DNA of 64,000 nucleotides, taken from positions 3,117,501 through 3,181,500 of the forward strand of contig NZ_AP022672.1 of assembly GCF_013374095.1 (NCBI RefSeq), written 5' to 3'. The stretch is from Sphingomonas sp. HMP6 (GTDB taxonomy: Bacteria > Pseudomonadota > Alphaproteobacteria > Sphingomonadales > Sphingomonadaceae). The translations under genes were made by a program, and so were the position numbers. Positions 18,349-27,158 of the stretch are shown one piece after another. The notes under the pieces were generated by a model, which did no database searches, had not been told where the DNA came from, and saw only the letters and a program-made list of their open reading frames with translations. Each line of letters opens with the position of its first letter. The stretch's first letter is position 1.

Positions 18349-19592
18349 TGCTGCGCGGCTGGTTCGCTATTCCCTTGTGGCAGCGCGTGCTGGGGGCGCT
18401 TGCGCTGGGGCTCGTGTTCGCGCTCGTCTGGCCGGCGGGCACGCAATATGTCGCCTTCATGGGCGATCTGTTCGTGCGCGCGATCCGCATGCTGGTCGCG
18501 CCGATCGTGCTGGTGACAATCGCAAGCGGCATCACCGCGCTTGCCGATCCGAAGCGGCTGGGAAGTCTCGGCGGACGGACGATCGGCCTGTTCGCCGCTA
18601 CCACCGCGATTGCGGTGTCGGTCGGGATGGGTGTCGCGACGCTGATCCGCCCCGGCGTCGGCGCGCCGCTCGGGACGGCGGCACCGCATCCGCTGGGGCC
18701 AGCGGTGACGCCTTACGATCAGTTGATCGGCATCATCCCGCTCAACATCGTCGATGCGCTGGCCAAGGGCGACATGCTCGCGCTCATCTTCGTCGCGATC
18801 CTGTTCGGCGTCGGCACCGTACTGGCGGGCCAGCCCGGCAAGCCGTTCGCCGCGCTGCTGCAATCGCTGTCGAGCGTGTTGCTGCGGATCGTCGGGCTGG
18901 TGATGGAGGCGACGCCGTTCGGGGTGTTCGCGCTGATCGCGGGTGCTGTGGCCACCAATGGCGCGGCGGTGTTCGTCCATGTCGGCTGGCTCGCGCTCGC
19001 GGTGCTGCTCGGCTCGGCGATCCAGTTGCTGGTGGTGCACAGCCTGTTGCTGAAACTCGTCGCGCGCCTGCCCGTGCTCCCATTCTTTCGCGGCATCGTT
19101 GACGCTCTTGTCATCGCCTTCTCGACCGCGTCGAGCTCGGCGACCTTGCCAGTCGCGATGCGTGTGGCGGAGCGCAACCTCGGGGTAGGGCGTCCGATCC
19201 TGTCGACCGTCCTGCCGCTCGGTGCGAGCATCGGCAAGGACGGCACGGCGATGTACGTCGGCTTGCTCAGCATGTTCGCACTACAGGCGTTCGGCACGCC
19301 GCTGACGCCGCAGATTTACGGCGTGGTGCTGCTCACCGGCGCACTCGCCGCGTTCGGGACGGCCCCTGTTCCGTCCACGTCGCTCTTCATGCTCGCCGCA
19401 GTGCTCTCGGCGGTCGGCATCGCGCCCGAACAGACCGCCTTGGTGGTCGGCTTCGTCCTGCCGTTCGATCGCTTGCTCGACATGACGCGGACGGTGCCGA
19501 GCGCGAGCGCGAATTTGGCGGTGACGGTGACGGTCGCGCGGCTAGAGGGTGAGCTCGATGAGGCGGTGTATCGCGCGGGGCCTTCGACGTAG
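18348..19592 (+). CDS. Dicarboxylate/amino acid:cation symporter (DAACS family)
   Basis: A 414-residue GltP/DctA-type secondary transporter of the inner membrane. The serine-rich re-entrant motif STASSSATLPVAM (about residues 260-272) and the substrate/cation segment GASIGKDGTAMY (about 291-302) are present. The C-terminal signature begins as DRLLDMTRT but continues without the usual Asn-Val-x-Gly-Asp, so substrate or ion coupling may differ from GltP. Start overlaps the deacylase stop (TAATG at 18346-18350). In this operon it probably imports glutamate, aspartate or an N-acyl derivative for the DgcN-DgcA route. A hairpin repeat follows the stop. Confidence 0.9.
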   Translation: MLRGWFAIPLWQRVLGALALGLVFALVWPAGTQYVAFMGDLFVRAIRMLVAPIVLVTIASGITALADPKRLGSLGGRTIGLFAATTAIAVSVGMGVATLIRPGVGAPLGTAAPHPLGPAVTPYDQLIGIIPLNIVDALAKGDMLALIFVAILFGVGTVLAGQPGKPFAALLQSLSSVLLRIVGLVMEATPFGVFALIAGAVATNGAAVFVHVGWLALAVLLGSAIQLLVVHSLLLKLVARLPVLPFFRGIVDALVIAFSTASSSATLPVAMRVAERNLGVGRPILSTVLPLGASIGKDGTAMYVGLLSMFALQAFGTPLTPQIYGVVLLTGALAAFGTAPVPSTSLFMLAAVLSAVGIAPEQTALVVGFVLPFDRLLDMTRTVPSASANLAVTVTVARLEGELDEAVYRAGPST

Positions 19593-19623
19593 CGTCTCGC
19601 ACGGTTATTGTCGCAAACCCCAT

Positions 19624-19716
19624 CCCGTTCGCCCTGAGCCTGTCGAAGGGCTGCGTGCCACGGATAAGGCCGTACATGTGGCAGGCAGGGCTTCGACAAG
19701 CTCAGCCCGAACGGGG
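19624..19716. repeat. Dispersed intergenic hairpin repeat, copy A
   Basis: Two long arms, 19624-19650 and 19687-19716, are near-complementary (CCCGTTCGCCCTGAGCCTG-type against its reverse complement) with a shorter inner stem TGCCAC/GTGGCA. Related copies lie at 46971-47060 and 58066-58155. It sits between two convergent genes, where it could also stop transcription from both sides. Confidence 0.88.
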
Positions 19717-19747
19717 TTGGGGGGGCGGGTCAGCTTCCGCCAACGAC

Positions 19748-21697
19748 CTAATTCGCCTCGTTATACTGCTGCGGATTGCGCGTGGCAGGGGTGGGCTGTG
19801 GCGCGGCGTGGTCGTCAGGCGCGCCGTCCTTGTCGAAGCGGACGTTGTCGAGCTGCAGCCACGCCTTGCCGCCCGGTTGGCCCTCAAGCCGGACGATCAG
19901 CGCGCGCAATCGCGCCAGGTCGAGCGTTGCGCTCGCATCGCGGCTGGCGAAGGCGGTGAAGGGAATGTGGACGCTACGGCGCGTCTCGCCTGCGGTGAAG
20001 CCGGTGCGGAACCAGGCATCGCTGGACAGCGCATAGCTGTCGAACACCAGGTCGTATGCCCCGTTGCCGCGCGCATCGAACGCTACGCCGGTAAAGCCGC
20101 GCGCATCGGCAAGCTGGATCGCACCCGGCGTCAGCGGCAGGATCAGTTGCGCGAACGGCCGCGCCTTCGCCCCCATCTGTGCGACCAGGAAGCGTGGCTT
20201 GGCGGTACTACGTGGATCGTCGCTGCCGGGTTGCACAAAGTCGAGATGACTGTGGTCGATGCCCGAATCGGTGCTCTCGACCGGGAGCGTATCGAGGTCG
20301 GTGCGCCCGTCGCGGTGCGCGCCGGTATCGATCGGGCCGGGCATGATCCGCACCGGCAGCGGCGTTGGCGCAGCCCCGGCCACCAGCGCGCGCAGCGGTG
20401 CCAGCGCGATCTCCCGGCCCGAGACGAACACGCGCGCGACGTTCCACAGATCGGCGATCCGCTCATCGGGCTTGCCCGCGATCAGCACCAGATCGGCGCG
20501 CTGGCCCGGCGCGATCCGGCCATGATCGGCCGCTTGCCCGAGAATGTCGGCACTCGTCGCTGTTGCCGCGACCAAGGCCTCGGCAGGGGTGAAGCCGAGC
20601 CGCGTCAACCAGGTGATCTCGCGAATCGTGCCCGGCCCGTGATAGACCCCCTCAATCCCCGCATCGGTGCCGATCCCGATGCGGATCCCGGCGGCCTTCA
20701 ACCGCCGGATATTCTCCTGCATGATCGCCCAGCGCGTCGCATCATAGGGGGCGATCGGCTTGGCGCGATCCGCAGTCTGACTCGACTCGAACGCGGCTTC
20801 CGCCGGTGACAGCGCGCGCGCCTCGCCCGGGTCCATCTGTCGCGTCTGCTGTGGTTCATACACCACCAGCGTCGGGATATAGGCGGTGTGGTGCGCCTTC
20901 ATCGACGCGATGAGAGCGTCATCGACCAGCGCATCGCCGACGCCGTGGCCGACCGCGTCGACGCCTGCCGCCGCCGCGATCTTGTCCCCCTGCAAGGTCA
21001 CGGTGTGGGTGATGACGGGAATGCCGGTCTTGTGCGCATCGGCAACGATCGCGGCCAGCGTTGGTTGGTTCATGCTGTTGAGATCGCTGTCGCGGCCATA
21101 GCGCCAGCCATCGGCGAACACCTTAATGACATCGGGCTTGTACGGCAGCGCGGTCGCCATCGCGACATGCGCGGCGGCGGGGGTCGCCGCTTGCAGCGTG
21201 AAGAAGCTGCCCCAGCCATATTCGGTGCCATGCCCGCCCGGCACGCCGACGCGCACCGCCAGTTGCAGATGCGGTGCGACGACCGCGCCGCCCCCAGCTT
21301 CCTTAGGCGCGACCATCTGACGGATCGGCGCGAGCATCTCGCCCGACACCGAGAAATCGTTCACCGTCGTGACGCCGCGCAGCAGATAGCCGGCATAGGC
21401 CTTGCCCAGATCGTCGGGCGCATCATAGCCGGGTGAGCGCAAATGCGTGTGCAGATCGTGCAGTCCGGGGATCAGCGTCAGCCCGCGCGCATCGACGATG
21501 TCGGTCGCGCGGGGGCGGCGCAGGTGCGGGCCGACCGCGACGATCCGGTCGCCGCGCAGCAGCACGTCCTGCACCACGGCGGGCGCGCCGCTCCCGTCGA
21601 ACACGCGCGCGCCGCGGATCAGCGTGTCGCGCGCCGCCGCGCTGCTGCTGATCGCCGCGCAGGCAAGGACGGCAATGGCGGGCCAGAGTCGCTTCAT
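19748..21697 (-). CDS. Exported amidohydrolase with C-terminal CIA30-like domain
   Basis: A 649-residue protein with a signal peptide (about 1-22), an amidohydrolase barrel with metal motif HDLHTH (about 79-84), a likely ligand lysine in VIKVFADG, ITHTVTL, a histidine in VGHGVGD and the aspartate in GIGTDAG; then, from about residue 475, a beta-rich domain resembling CIA30 / galactose-binding modules (key stretch GVAFDARGNGAYDLVFDS, ending in LQLDNVRF). The family cleaves cyclic amides or peptides, often as exported prolidases. Its ATG overlaps the TGA of the S9 peptidase gene by 4 bp (ATGA), so the two are translated together. The extra domain could bind substrate or a surface. Substrate not known. 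Confidence 0.87.
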   Translation of the reverse strand: MKRLWPAIAVLACAAISSSAAARDTLIRGARVFDGSGAPAVVQDVLLRGDRIVAVGPHLRRPRATDIVDARGLTLIPGLHDLHTHLRSPGYDAPDDLGKAYAGYLLRGVTTVNDFSVSGEMLAPIRQMVAPKEAGGGAVVAPHLQLAVRVGVPGGHGTEYGWGSFFTLQAATPAAAHVAMATALPYKPDVIKVFADGWRYGRDSDLNSMNQPTLAAIVADAHKTGIPVITHTVTLQGDKIAAAAGVDAVGHGVGDALVDDALIASMKAHHTAYIPTLVVYEPQQTRQMDPGEARALSPAEAAFESSQTADRAKPIAPYDATRWAIMQENIRRLKAAGIRIGIGTDAGIEGVYHGPGTIREITWLTRLGFTPAEALVAATATSADILGQAADHGRIAPGQRADLVLIAGKPDERIADLWNVARVFVSGREIALAPLRALVAGAAPTPLPVRIMPGPIDTGAHRDGRTDLDTLPVESTDSGIDHSHLDFVQPGSDDPRSTAKPRFLVAQMGAKARPFAQLILPLTPGAIQLADARGFTGVAFDARGNGAYDLVFDSYALSSDAWFRTGFTAGETRRSVHIPFTAFASRDASATLDLARLRALIVRLEGQPGGKAWLQLDNVRFDKDGAPDDHAAPQPTPATRNPQQYNEAN

Positions 21698-23724
21698 CGT
21701 GCGACCTTTTGCATCACCGTACGGTTGAGAAAAGCGTCCGCCGCGCGGTAACTCGCCAGCCAGTCGGCGTAGCGGAAGAAGTCGTGCCGCTCGTTCGGGA
21801 ACACCAATTGCTCGAACGGCACACGCCGCGCCGCCAGCGCGCGGGCGAGCAGGACCGATTGCGCGAAATCGACATTCCGGTCGTCATCGCCGTGGATGAT
21901 CAGCACGGGTGAGCGCCACGAGTTGATCGCCCCCATCGGCGAGGATTGCCATTGCAGAGCGTGGGCTGCGGCTTCCGCCTCGGGCGACAGCGTTTTCTCG
22001 ACCGGGCGGACCATCGCGTGGACGCCGTGGAAATCGACCCCGGCGGCGAACAGGTCGCTGTTGCGTGCGAGCGCCAGCGCGGTGAGATACCCGCCCCAGC
22101 TCCCGCCCCAAATCCCGATCCGCGCCGGATCGACATCGGCGCGCCCCGCGAGCCATTTGCCCGCCGCCAGCACGTCGCGATATTCCGAAGCGCCGCCACG
22201 CGCTTGTTCGGGTGCCTCGCGAAACGCGCGGCCATAGCCGGTGCCGCTGCGGTAATTGACCGACAGCACGTCATAGCCCTGCCTCGCGAAATGCTGGTTC
22301 AGGATATAGGCGTTCGAATAATAATAGGAGGTATGGAAGCCCGGCAGCATCTGTCGGCGCGGCCCGCCATGGACGAAGATCAACGCCGGGTGCTTGCCAG
22401 GGCCGCGCGCGTGGAAAAGCTGGGCGTGGACCAGCACCCCATCGGCAGCGGGGAAGGTCACTGTTTCGGGCGGGGTGAAGGACGGTACGACCTCTACCGG
22501 ACCCAGCGGAGCCAGGGTCGCATTCGCGAGGGCCGGATAGGCGAGATGCGTCGCGTCGGTGGCCATGACCGCGAGCGTGGGACCGGCGAAGGTCGGGATG
22601 GATTCCGAACCGGCGCTGCGCGTTAACGGCGTGGGAGGTTTGCCGTCGAGCGAGACGCGCCAGACGTGGCGGCGCTCCAGATCGCCAGCATTGGCGGCAT
22701 AGACCATTTGCTTTCCATCCGGGGCCAGCAGAAAACTCTCGACCTCGAAAGCGCCGGGGGTCAGGTCACGGACCGCGCCGCCCCTGGGATCGAGCGCATA
22801 GACATGGAGCCAGCCGCTTTGCTCCCACGGGAACAGCAGCCGACCGTCGCGCGCCCAATACAGGTTGCGCCCGCGCGTGCCGTAGAAGCGGCTCCCCGTG
22901 CCGGCGGGTGCGGCCCATAATTGGCGCGCGCCGCCGGTTGCGATGTCGACGCTGCGGATCGACCAATAGGGCCCGTCATCGGCCGCAGCATCGGCGGGCG
23001 GGTCGAGATAGCGGATATAGGCGATCTGCGTGCCGTCGGGCGAAAAGGTCGGCTCGGCCGCATTCGCCAGACCCGGATCGAGATAGCGCAAACGTGCGTC
23101 GGCAATGTCGAGGATTGCGACGAAGCTATGGTCGCCCCGATCCTCCACGAACAGCAGGCGCGCGTCGTCGGGCGACCACTCGAGCCGCGAGACTTCGCCG
23201 GTAACGCTCGCCAGCCGCTGCGCGCCCGATGCCTTGTTCCACACCCAGATTTCGCCCTTGCGGACATAGGCGAGCCGCGCGCCGTCGTGCGCGAAAACCG
23301 GACTATGGCCTTCGCCGACCAACGTCGGCGCGCCGCCAGCGGGCGGGAGGACGAACAGGCGTTGCTTGGGCGGCGTCGATTGCACCGCGATATTGGGTGC
23401 GGCCCCGTCGGCAAACTCGGCATCTCCGCCCTGCACGAAGGCGATCGTCGTGCCGTCGCGGGTAAGCGTCAGATCGGCGAGTTGCTGCCCGTCATCCTCC
23501 GTAAAGGCGGTGATCGCCCGCGCCGGCTGCCCCGGCGTCGCGATCCAGATGTTGCGGACCCCGGCGGCGTTCTCGATCCAGGCGAAGCGGGGTGTGTCCC
23601 TCGCGCCGGTCAGCCAGTTGGCGATCGGCAACGCGAGCGTCTCGGCAAGATCATCGGCACGCGCCGCTTGCGTTGCGAACAGGGCGCTAAGCCCAAGAGC
23701 CAATACGGAGCGCCACATCTTCAC
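21694..23724 (-). CDS. S9 family serine peptidase (prolyl oligopeptidase / DPP-like), exported
   Basis: A 676-residue periplasmic peptidase. After a signal peptide (about 1-23) comes a WD40-like/TolB-type beta-propeller (about 30-400) and an alpha/beta-hydrolase domain with nucleophile motif GGSWGGY, aspartate in HGDDDRNV and histidine in NERHDFF. Enzymes of this group remove dipeptides or cut after proline or acidic/hydrophobic residues. The start used is GTG 23724, with AGGG 7 nt upstream; the ATG at 23718 is an equally good alternative. It is the first gene of a two-gene unit with the amidohydrolase. The propeller and exported state suit digestion of short peptides that enter through a TonB receptor. 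Confidence 0.9.
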   Translation of the reverse strand: MKMWRSVLALGLSALFATQAARADDLAETLALPIANWLTGARDTPRFAWIENAAGVRNIWIATPGQPARAITAFTEDDGQQLADLTLTRDGTTIAFVQGGDAEFADGAAPNIAVQSTPPKQRLFVLPPAGGAPTLVGEGHSPVFAHDGARLAYVRKGEIWVWNKASGAQRLASVTGEVSRLEWSPDDARLLFVEDRGDHSFVAILDIADARLRYLDPGLANAAEPTFSPDGTQIAYIRYLDPPADAAADDGPYWSIRSVDIATGGARQLWAAPAGTGSRFYGTRGRNLYWARDGRLLFPWEQSGWLHVYALDPRGGAVRDLTPGAFEVESFLLAPDGKQMVYAANAGDLERRHVWRVSLDGKPPTPLTRSAGSESIPTFAGPTLAVMATDATHLAYPALANATLAPLGPVEVVPSFTPPETVTFPAADGVLVHAQLFHARGPGKHPALIFVHGGPRRQMLPGFHTSYYYSNAYILNQHFARQGYDVLSVNYRSGTGYGRAFREAPEQARGGASEYRDVLAAGKWLAGRADVDPARIGIWGGSWGGYLTALALARNSDLFAAGVDFHGVHAMVRPVEKTLSPEAEAAAHALQWQSSPMGAINSWRSPVLIIHGDDDRNVDFAQSVLLARALAARRVPFEQLVFPNERHDFFRYADWLASYRAADAFLNRTVMQKVAR

Positions 23725-23860
23725 AGCCTTACCCTGAAGGGGCCGCGGCGCCGCGACAAGCGTCGATCCACTGCGACATGCGCTGCGGTTATGACTGCGC
23801 CAACGCTCTGAATGCGTGTCCGCCGTTTGTGCGGGGGGCGATAGCCGCTACGCTCGTGCA

Positions 23861-25315
23861 ATGAACCGTCTGACCCGCGTCTTGCTCGCTTTGCCTGTAG
23901 CGCTCGCGTCGCCGCTTGCGGCAGAGCGCCCGGCAACGCTGCAATCCCGCGTCGATGCCGTGCTGCAGCCCGCCGCACCCGGCACCCGCTACGGCCTTGT
24001 CGTGGTCGATCAGAACGGCGCGGAGATGGTCGCGATCAACCCCGACCAGCGCTTCATCCCGGCGTCGAACACCAAGATGTTCACGACGGCTGCGGCGTTC
24101 TGGTCGCTGGCGGACCTCGCTGCGCCGGATGCCGTTGGCGGCGCGGCTGTGCGGATCGAGCGGAGTGGTGGCGCGCGCGACGTGATTCTCGAAGGGCATG
24201 GCGACGCATGGCTGTCGAGCGCGCCCGATTGCACCACCGATTGCCTCGCCACGCTCGCCGACGCGGTCGCGGCAAAGACGCGCGTGGTGCGCGACGTCAT
24301 CGGCGATGACAGCCTGTACCCCGATCAGCGCTGGAGCCCGGGGATGAGTTGGAACAATATCCCGACCAGATCGGGCACTGCCACCTCCGCGCTGACGCTA
24401 GACGATAACGAGCTACCGGTGACGGTGACGCCATCTGCGCTCGGCAAGCCGCCGTTGGTGACGCTCCCGCCCTATTACACGATCGATAACCGCGCGCTGA
24501 GCGTCGCCAGCGGGGCGACGACGATCGATTTCGACCGTGCGCCCAACGGCACGGTCGTCGGCCTGACCGGCACGATCGCGGTCGATGCCAAGCCGGAGGC
24601 GCTGCGCCTCGGGATCGACGATCCCGCCCATCACGCAGCATGGGTATTGCGGCGCATGCTGGAGGCGCGCGGGGTGCGCGTTACCGGAACGGTGGCGGTG
24701 CGGCATCGCCCGCTCCGCCCCGGTGACGACCCGGCGATCCGGGGTGCGGCCCCGCCTGCGCGGCCGCCGGTGGTCGAACCGCTCGCCCGGCTCACCCCGC
24801 CGCCGCTGCTTCAGGATCTGACCCGAATCAACAAAGTTAGCCAGAATCTGGATGCCGAGCTGATGCTGCGCCGCATCGGCCTGAAATCCGGCAGCGGTTC
24901 GATCGCCGATGGACAGACGGTCGTGCGTGCGATGCTGGCGGAGGCGAAAGTGCCGCGGCCTGCGTTCGATTTTTCGGATGGCTCGGGCATGTCGAGCTAC
25001 AACCGCGTCGCGCCGCGCGGCGTGGTGACCTTCCTGCGCTGGATCGCGCTGCAGCCGTGGGGCGCAGCGTGGCGCGCGACGCTGCCGGTGGGAGGCGAGG
25101 GGACGCTGACGCGGCGCTTCGCCGGAACCGCGCTCGACCACAAGATTTTCGCCAAGACCGGCACGCTCAATGCGACCAATGCGCTGGCGGGCTATATAAT
25201 GGCGAAGAGCGGCGCGACGTTGACCTTCGCGATCTATGCGAACGACGTGCCCGACGGGGCGAGCGCCACCAAGGCGATGGACCAGGCGTTGCTGTTGATC
25301 GCGTCCGAGAATTGA
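23861..25315 (+). CDS. dacB: D-alanyl-D-alanine carboxypeptidase/endopeptidase, PBP4 type (S13)
   Basis: A 484-residue periplasmic class C penicillin-binding protein. Signal peptide about 1-21; S69-N-T-K72 nucleophile motif; the SYN motif in GMSSYNRV; KTGTLN near the C-terminus; domain insertions between motifs 1 and 2 as in PBP4. It removes terminal D-Ala and cuts D-Ala-mDAP cross-links in peptidoglycan. The ATG at 23861 begins a convincing signal peptide. Divergent from the S9 peptidase, and followed at 11 bp by the dioxygenase gene. It releases D-Ala, which suits a neighbourhood rich in D-amino-acid enzymes, but DacB is also an ordinary wall-remodelling enzyme. Confidence 0.93.
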   Translation: MNRLTRVLLALPVALASPLAAERPATLQSRVDAVLQPAAPGTRYGLVVVDQNGAEMVAINPDQRFIPASNTKMFTTAAAFWSLADLAAPDAVGGAAVRIERSGGARDVILEGHGDAWLSSAPDCTTDCLATLADAVAAKTRVVRDVIGDDSLYPDQRWSPGMSWNNIPTRSGTATSALTLDDNELPVTVTPSALGKPPLVTLPPYYTIDNRALSVASGATTIDFDRAPNGTVVGLTGTIAVDAKPEALRLGIDDPAHHAAWVLRRMLEARGVRVTGTVAVRHRPLRPGDDPAIRGAAPPARPPVVEPLARLTPPPLLQDLTRINKVSQNLDAELMLRRIGLKSGSGSIADGQTVVRAMLAEAKVPRPAFDFSDGSGMSSYNRVAPRGVVTFLRWIALQPWGAAWRATLPVGGEGTLTRRFAGTALDHKIFAKTGTLNATNALAGYIMAKSGATLTFAIYANDVPDGASATKAMDQALLLIASEN

Positions 25316-25326
25316 GGACCGACCCG

Positions 25327-26151
25327 TTGACCAATCCTGTCGCCGAATATCGCGAACGCGGCTACGCCATCATCCGCGGGGTCTTCTCTGCCGAGGAGGT
25401 GGCGGCGATCGGTGCCGCAACCGATGCAGTCTATGCAACGGGCGTCGCCTATGGCCGCAGCTTTCGCCACGGCAATCTGTTCTACGCGGTGACGCAGCGC
25501 GCCGACGGCGCGCCGCATGTTCCGATGGCGCAATGGCCGTCGTACCAAAACGCCGTGCTCGATGCGGTCCGGCTCGACCGCCGTTGGCTCGCACTGCTCG
25601 AACCGCTGATCGGGCGCGATCTCAAACAGATCATCAACCAGCTGCACTGGAAACTGCCCGATCGCAGCGGCGATTTCGCGTGGCATCAGGATGCCAAATC
25701 GCGCCGTCCGGCCGAGGCGTACCGCAACCTCGCTTCCTCCTATGTCCAGACCGCACTCGCGATCGATCCGCACAATCCGGGCAGCGGGGGGATGCGCTTT
25801 ATTCCGGGCAGCCATGAAGCGGGGATGTTGCAACTCGATACCGCCGCCTCGCTCGGCCGCTCGCCCGAGGACACGGCACTGGAGCGCGTCGGGCTGTCGC
25901 CGCGGGATGCGGTCGATTTGATCCTCGATCCCGGCGATATCGCGCTGTGGAGCCCGTATCTGGTCCACGCCTCGGGCACCAACAGCGCCGATCACCAGCG
26001 GCGGCTCTACATCAACGGCTATGTCCGCGCCGAGGATTGCGACCGGGGCGAATGGGCGTTTCGGGGTGGCGCGCCTGTCCCACTGGGGCCGGAACCCGTC
26101 CTGGTCCATTACGAACAGTTGCGCGAGCGGCCCGAGCCGCATTTCGTCTAG
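25327..26151 (+). CDS. Phytanoyl-CoA dioxygenase (PhyH) family Fe(II)/2-oxoglutarate oxygenase
   Basis: A 274-residue non-heme iron oxygenase of the PhyH family. The metal site is H-x-D in WHQDAKS (about 120) with the distal histidine in VHASG (about 216) and a 2-oxoglutarate-binding arginine in QRRLYIN. No ATG is near; the TTG at 25327 has GAGGA at 25314-25318, 8 nt upstream, overlapping the dacB stop, so coupling with dacB is likely. Substrates of bacterial members range from small metabolites to amino acids; nothing in the sequence decides. It ends 4 bp into the convergent serine hydrolase gene. Confidence 0.87.
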   Translation: MTNPVAEYRERGYAIIRGVFSAEEVAAIGAATDAVYATGVAYGRSFRHGNLFYAVTQRADGAPHVPMAQWPSYQNAVLDAVRLDRRWLALLEPLIGRDLKQIINQLHWKLPDRSGDFAWHQDAKSRRPAEAYRNLASSYVQTALAIDPHNPGSGGMRFIPGSHEAGMLQLDTAASLGRSPEDTALERVGLSPRDAVDLILDPGDIALWSPYLVHASGTNSADHQRRLYINGYVRAEDCDRGEWAFRGGAPVPLGPEPVLVHYEQLRERPEPHFV

Positions 26152-27158
26152 GCGTCGCGTAGCGCTGCGATCACCGCATCGCCGGTCTCCGGCCGGAGCA
26201 CGAAAATGCCGCTGTCGAAATGCCGTGTCGGGTGGACGCGGTTGGTCAGCAGCGTCCAGGCGACGCCGCGCTCGAAATCGACCCACAGGCCGGTGCCGGT
26301 AAAGCCGGTATGGCCGATCGTCTCGGGCGAACAGGCCGCCCCGCCCGACCATCCGGGAAAGCGCCGTTCCCACCCGCAGGTGCGGTGTTCGTAGAACGGC
26401 GTGCGGATCGCTTCGAGCATCGCGGGCGAGGCGCCGCTGCCGTCCAGCAACCCCGCGGCGAAATCGAGCACGCCCGCGACGGTGCCGAACAGCCCGGCAT
26501 GCCCAGCAGCAGCACCCAGCGCGGCGGCATTCTCGTCATGCACTTCGCCCTTCAGCACGCGCCCGCGCCACTGGCAGTGTTCGGTCGCCACTGCCGGGCC
26601 GGGCGGCGGACCGTAGGACAGGCCCGGCGCGAGCGGCCAGTCCGAGAGCGCCGCACCGGTCACGCGTTCGATCACGATACCGAGCAGAACGAAATTGATG
26701 TCGGAATAGACCGGCGGGCCGTGCCGCCATGCGCGTTGCAGCACAAAGGCGCGCAGCCGCTGCGGATCATCGCCGTACGTATAGATCGGCTCTACCGCAG
26801 GCAGGAACGTGCGGTGTGCCAGGCAGTCGCGGATCGTCAGCCGCCGCTCGGGTGCGTTTGCCACATCATATTGGCGCAAGTCGGGGATCGCCTGCGTCAA
26901 CGGCGCGTCGAGATCGATCCGCCCCTGATCGGCCAAATGCAGGATCATCGTCGTCGTCGCGATCACCTTGGAAACCGAGGCGAGATCGAACCAGTGATCT
27001 TCGGTCAGCAACTCGGGGTCGGCCACCAGCGCCGCCTGTCCCGCCACCCGCACCGCTCGCCTGCCATCGGCGGCAACCACGCCGAGCGTCGCACCGGGGA
27101 TGCGGCCTGCCGCGATCGCCGCAGCAGCGGGGGCGAAGGCGCGGTCGAGGTCGATCAT
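26148..27158 (-). CDS. Beta-lactamase-fold serine hydrolase coupled to AmpG
   Basis: A 336-residue serine hydrolase with nucleophile motif S61-V-S-K64 and a YSDIN second motif (about 150); no signal peptide is visible, so it is probably cytoplasmic. Its ATG overlaps the stop of the AmpG-like permease (ATGA), so they are translated together. Cytoplasmic members of this family include peptidoglycan-recycling amidases or esterases such as the enzyme encoded in the Bacillus murQ-amiE-nagZ cluster. Processing of an imported muropeptide is therefore a reasonable inference from context. It could instead be a general esterase. Confidence 0.87.
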   Translation of the reverse strand: MIDLDRAFAPAAAAIAAGRIPGATLGVVAADGRRAVRVAGQAALVADPELLTEDHWFDLASVSKVIATTTMILHLADQGRIDLDAPLTQAIPDLRQYDVANAPERRLTIRDCLAHRTFLPAVEPIYTYGDDPQRLRAFVLQRAWRHGPPVYSDINFVLLGIVIERVTGAALSDWPLAPGLSYGPPPGPAVATEHCQWRGRVLKGEVHDENAAALGAAAGHAGLFGTVAGVLDFAAGLLDGSGASPAMLEAIRTPFYEHRTCGWERRFPGWSGGAACSPETIGHTGFTGTGLWVDFERGVAWTLLTNRVHPTRHFDSGIFVLRPETGDAVIAALRDA

